From: Abiotrophia sp965245735
GTDB lineage: Bacteria > Bacillota > Bacilli > Lactobacillales > Aerococcaceae
Direction of reading: 5' to 3'
Assembly (NCBI GenBank): GCA_965245735.1
Contig: CBDFAX010000041.1
Coordinates: 1-13,592 of the forward strand
Length of the DNA: 13,592 nucleotides
A model generated the notes under the pieces. The model was given only the letters and a program-made list of their open reading frames with translations. It was not told the origin of the DNA and searched no databases. The position numbers and the translations under genes were made by a program. Every line of letters starts with the position of its first letter. Within the stretch, counting starts at the first letter, position 1. Shown here piece by piece: positions 13,108-13,592 of this stretch.

Positions 13108-13127
13108 CAACTAACTTGGCTCCCTTC

Positions 13128-13592
13128 TTAGAGGCTGGCCGCTTGGGCTTGAATTTTATCTAGGCTGGCCGCAATTTTTTCAGGCTTGCTGCCACGCACA
13201 TAGGCTAATTGGCTTTGTTTGACTGGCTTAATGCCCACCATGCGCAGAATATGGCGAGCTAAAACGCGACCATAATCCTGCATGAAGAGGCGGGCGAAGA
13301 AGCCTACTGTATCGTGGGTGGTAATGACCCAGCCCGTTCGGCCCTTCAATAGGGCTTGAGGGATTGGATTATCACTATAATCATAGGCAAAGCCCTTAAC
13401 CAAAACGCGATCAACAAAGCCCTTGAGCACGGCAGGCATGCCGCCCCACCAAATAGGATAGATGAAGATTAGATGGTCAGCCCAAGTTACCAAGTCACGA
13501 TAAGGAGCCATTTGCGGGTCCTTGTCTAAATCGCGACGTTTATGGTCTTGATCGAAGACTAGGCAGGGATCGAAGCCCTTTTCCTTGTGCTC
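13128..13592 (-). CDS. NAD(P)H quinone oxidoreductase, flavodoxin-2 fold (5' partial)
   Basis: The reading frame stays open to the window edge, so the N terminus is missing; 154 residues are visible. An internal Met at 13511 is not the true start, because the residues before it (G-F-D-P-C-L and then D-K-D-P-Q) belong to the fold. The hallmark W-A-D-H-L-I-F-I-Y-P-I-W-W-G-G-M-P-A, then L-K-G-F-V-D-R-V-L, is the FMN-binding loop of the flavodoxin-2/MdaB/KefF group. These are cytoplasmic two-electron quinone reductases using NAD(P)H. The first part of the domain, with the N-terminal phosphate-binding strand-loop, lies beyond 13592. It is the first visible gene of a minus-strand operon with the nucleotidyltransferase-like, membrane and HAD genes. 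Confidence 0.85.
   Translation of the reverse strand, partial: EHKEKGFDPCLVFDQDHKRRDLDKDPQMAPYRDLVTWADHLIFIYPIWWGGMPAVLKGFVDRVLVKGFAYDYSDNPIPQALLKGRTGWVITTHDTVGFFARLFMQDYGRVLARHILRMVGIKPVKQSQLAYVRGSKPEKIAASLDKIQAQAASL

Overview
The window looks like chromosome from a Gram-positive member of the Bacillota, most likely Lactobacillales. Support comes from the many AAAGGAGG-type ribosome binding sites, a copper operon with CopY/CopR-type cop boxes, a PadR-HAAS-DUF4097 cassette and a DUF4767-type lipoprotein. Base composition is high for that order (around half G+C by eye, higher in the fhs gene). I cannot name the genus; an Aerococcaceae-like or higher-GC lactobacillus-like host would fit. No rRNA, tRNA, CRISPR array, transposase or phage gene is visible.

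Layout. 1-212: three 82-bp tandem repeats, each with a 36-bp palindrome. 246-3064 (minus): copper operon copA-copZ with its own terminator and a promoter carrying two exact cop boxes; no copY gene is present. 3120-4983 (plus): a divergent three-gene envelope-sensing cassette (PadR regulator, HAAS/DUF1700 membrane protein, DUF4097 solenoid protein) with an autoregulatory-looking operator and a terminator. 4984-7757: two minus-strand single genes (a DUF6483-like small protein and a two-domain DUF4767-type lipoprotein) set among three related intergenic elements (A, B, C) that fold into long imperfect hairpins. 7759-9118 (minus): a redox module of an Rrf2 regulator followed by a nitroreductase, with a perfect 10-7-10 inverted repeat just downstream of a strong promoter. 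9328-11126 (plus): formate-tetrahydrofolate ligase. 11123-13592 (minus): an operon of a flavodoxin-fold quinone reductase (cut by the window edge), a nucleotidyltransferase-like protein, a membrane protein and a Cof-type HAD phosphatase.

How the parts relate. Much of the left and centre concerns the envelope and stress: copper export, a membrane-anchored PadR/HAAS system, a lipoprotein and thiol/electrophile redox control. fhs supplies one-carbon units and is an independent unit. The most unusual feature is not a gene. It is the hairpin element family between genes: each copy begins right after a rho-independent terminator, in a fixed orientation relative to the gene just ended, and its two arms stay complementary even where the arm sequence differs between copies. 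All alignments and spacings were made by eye.
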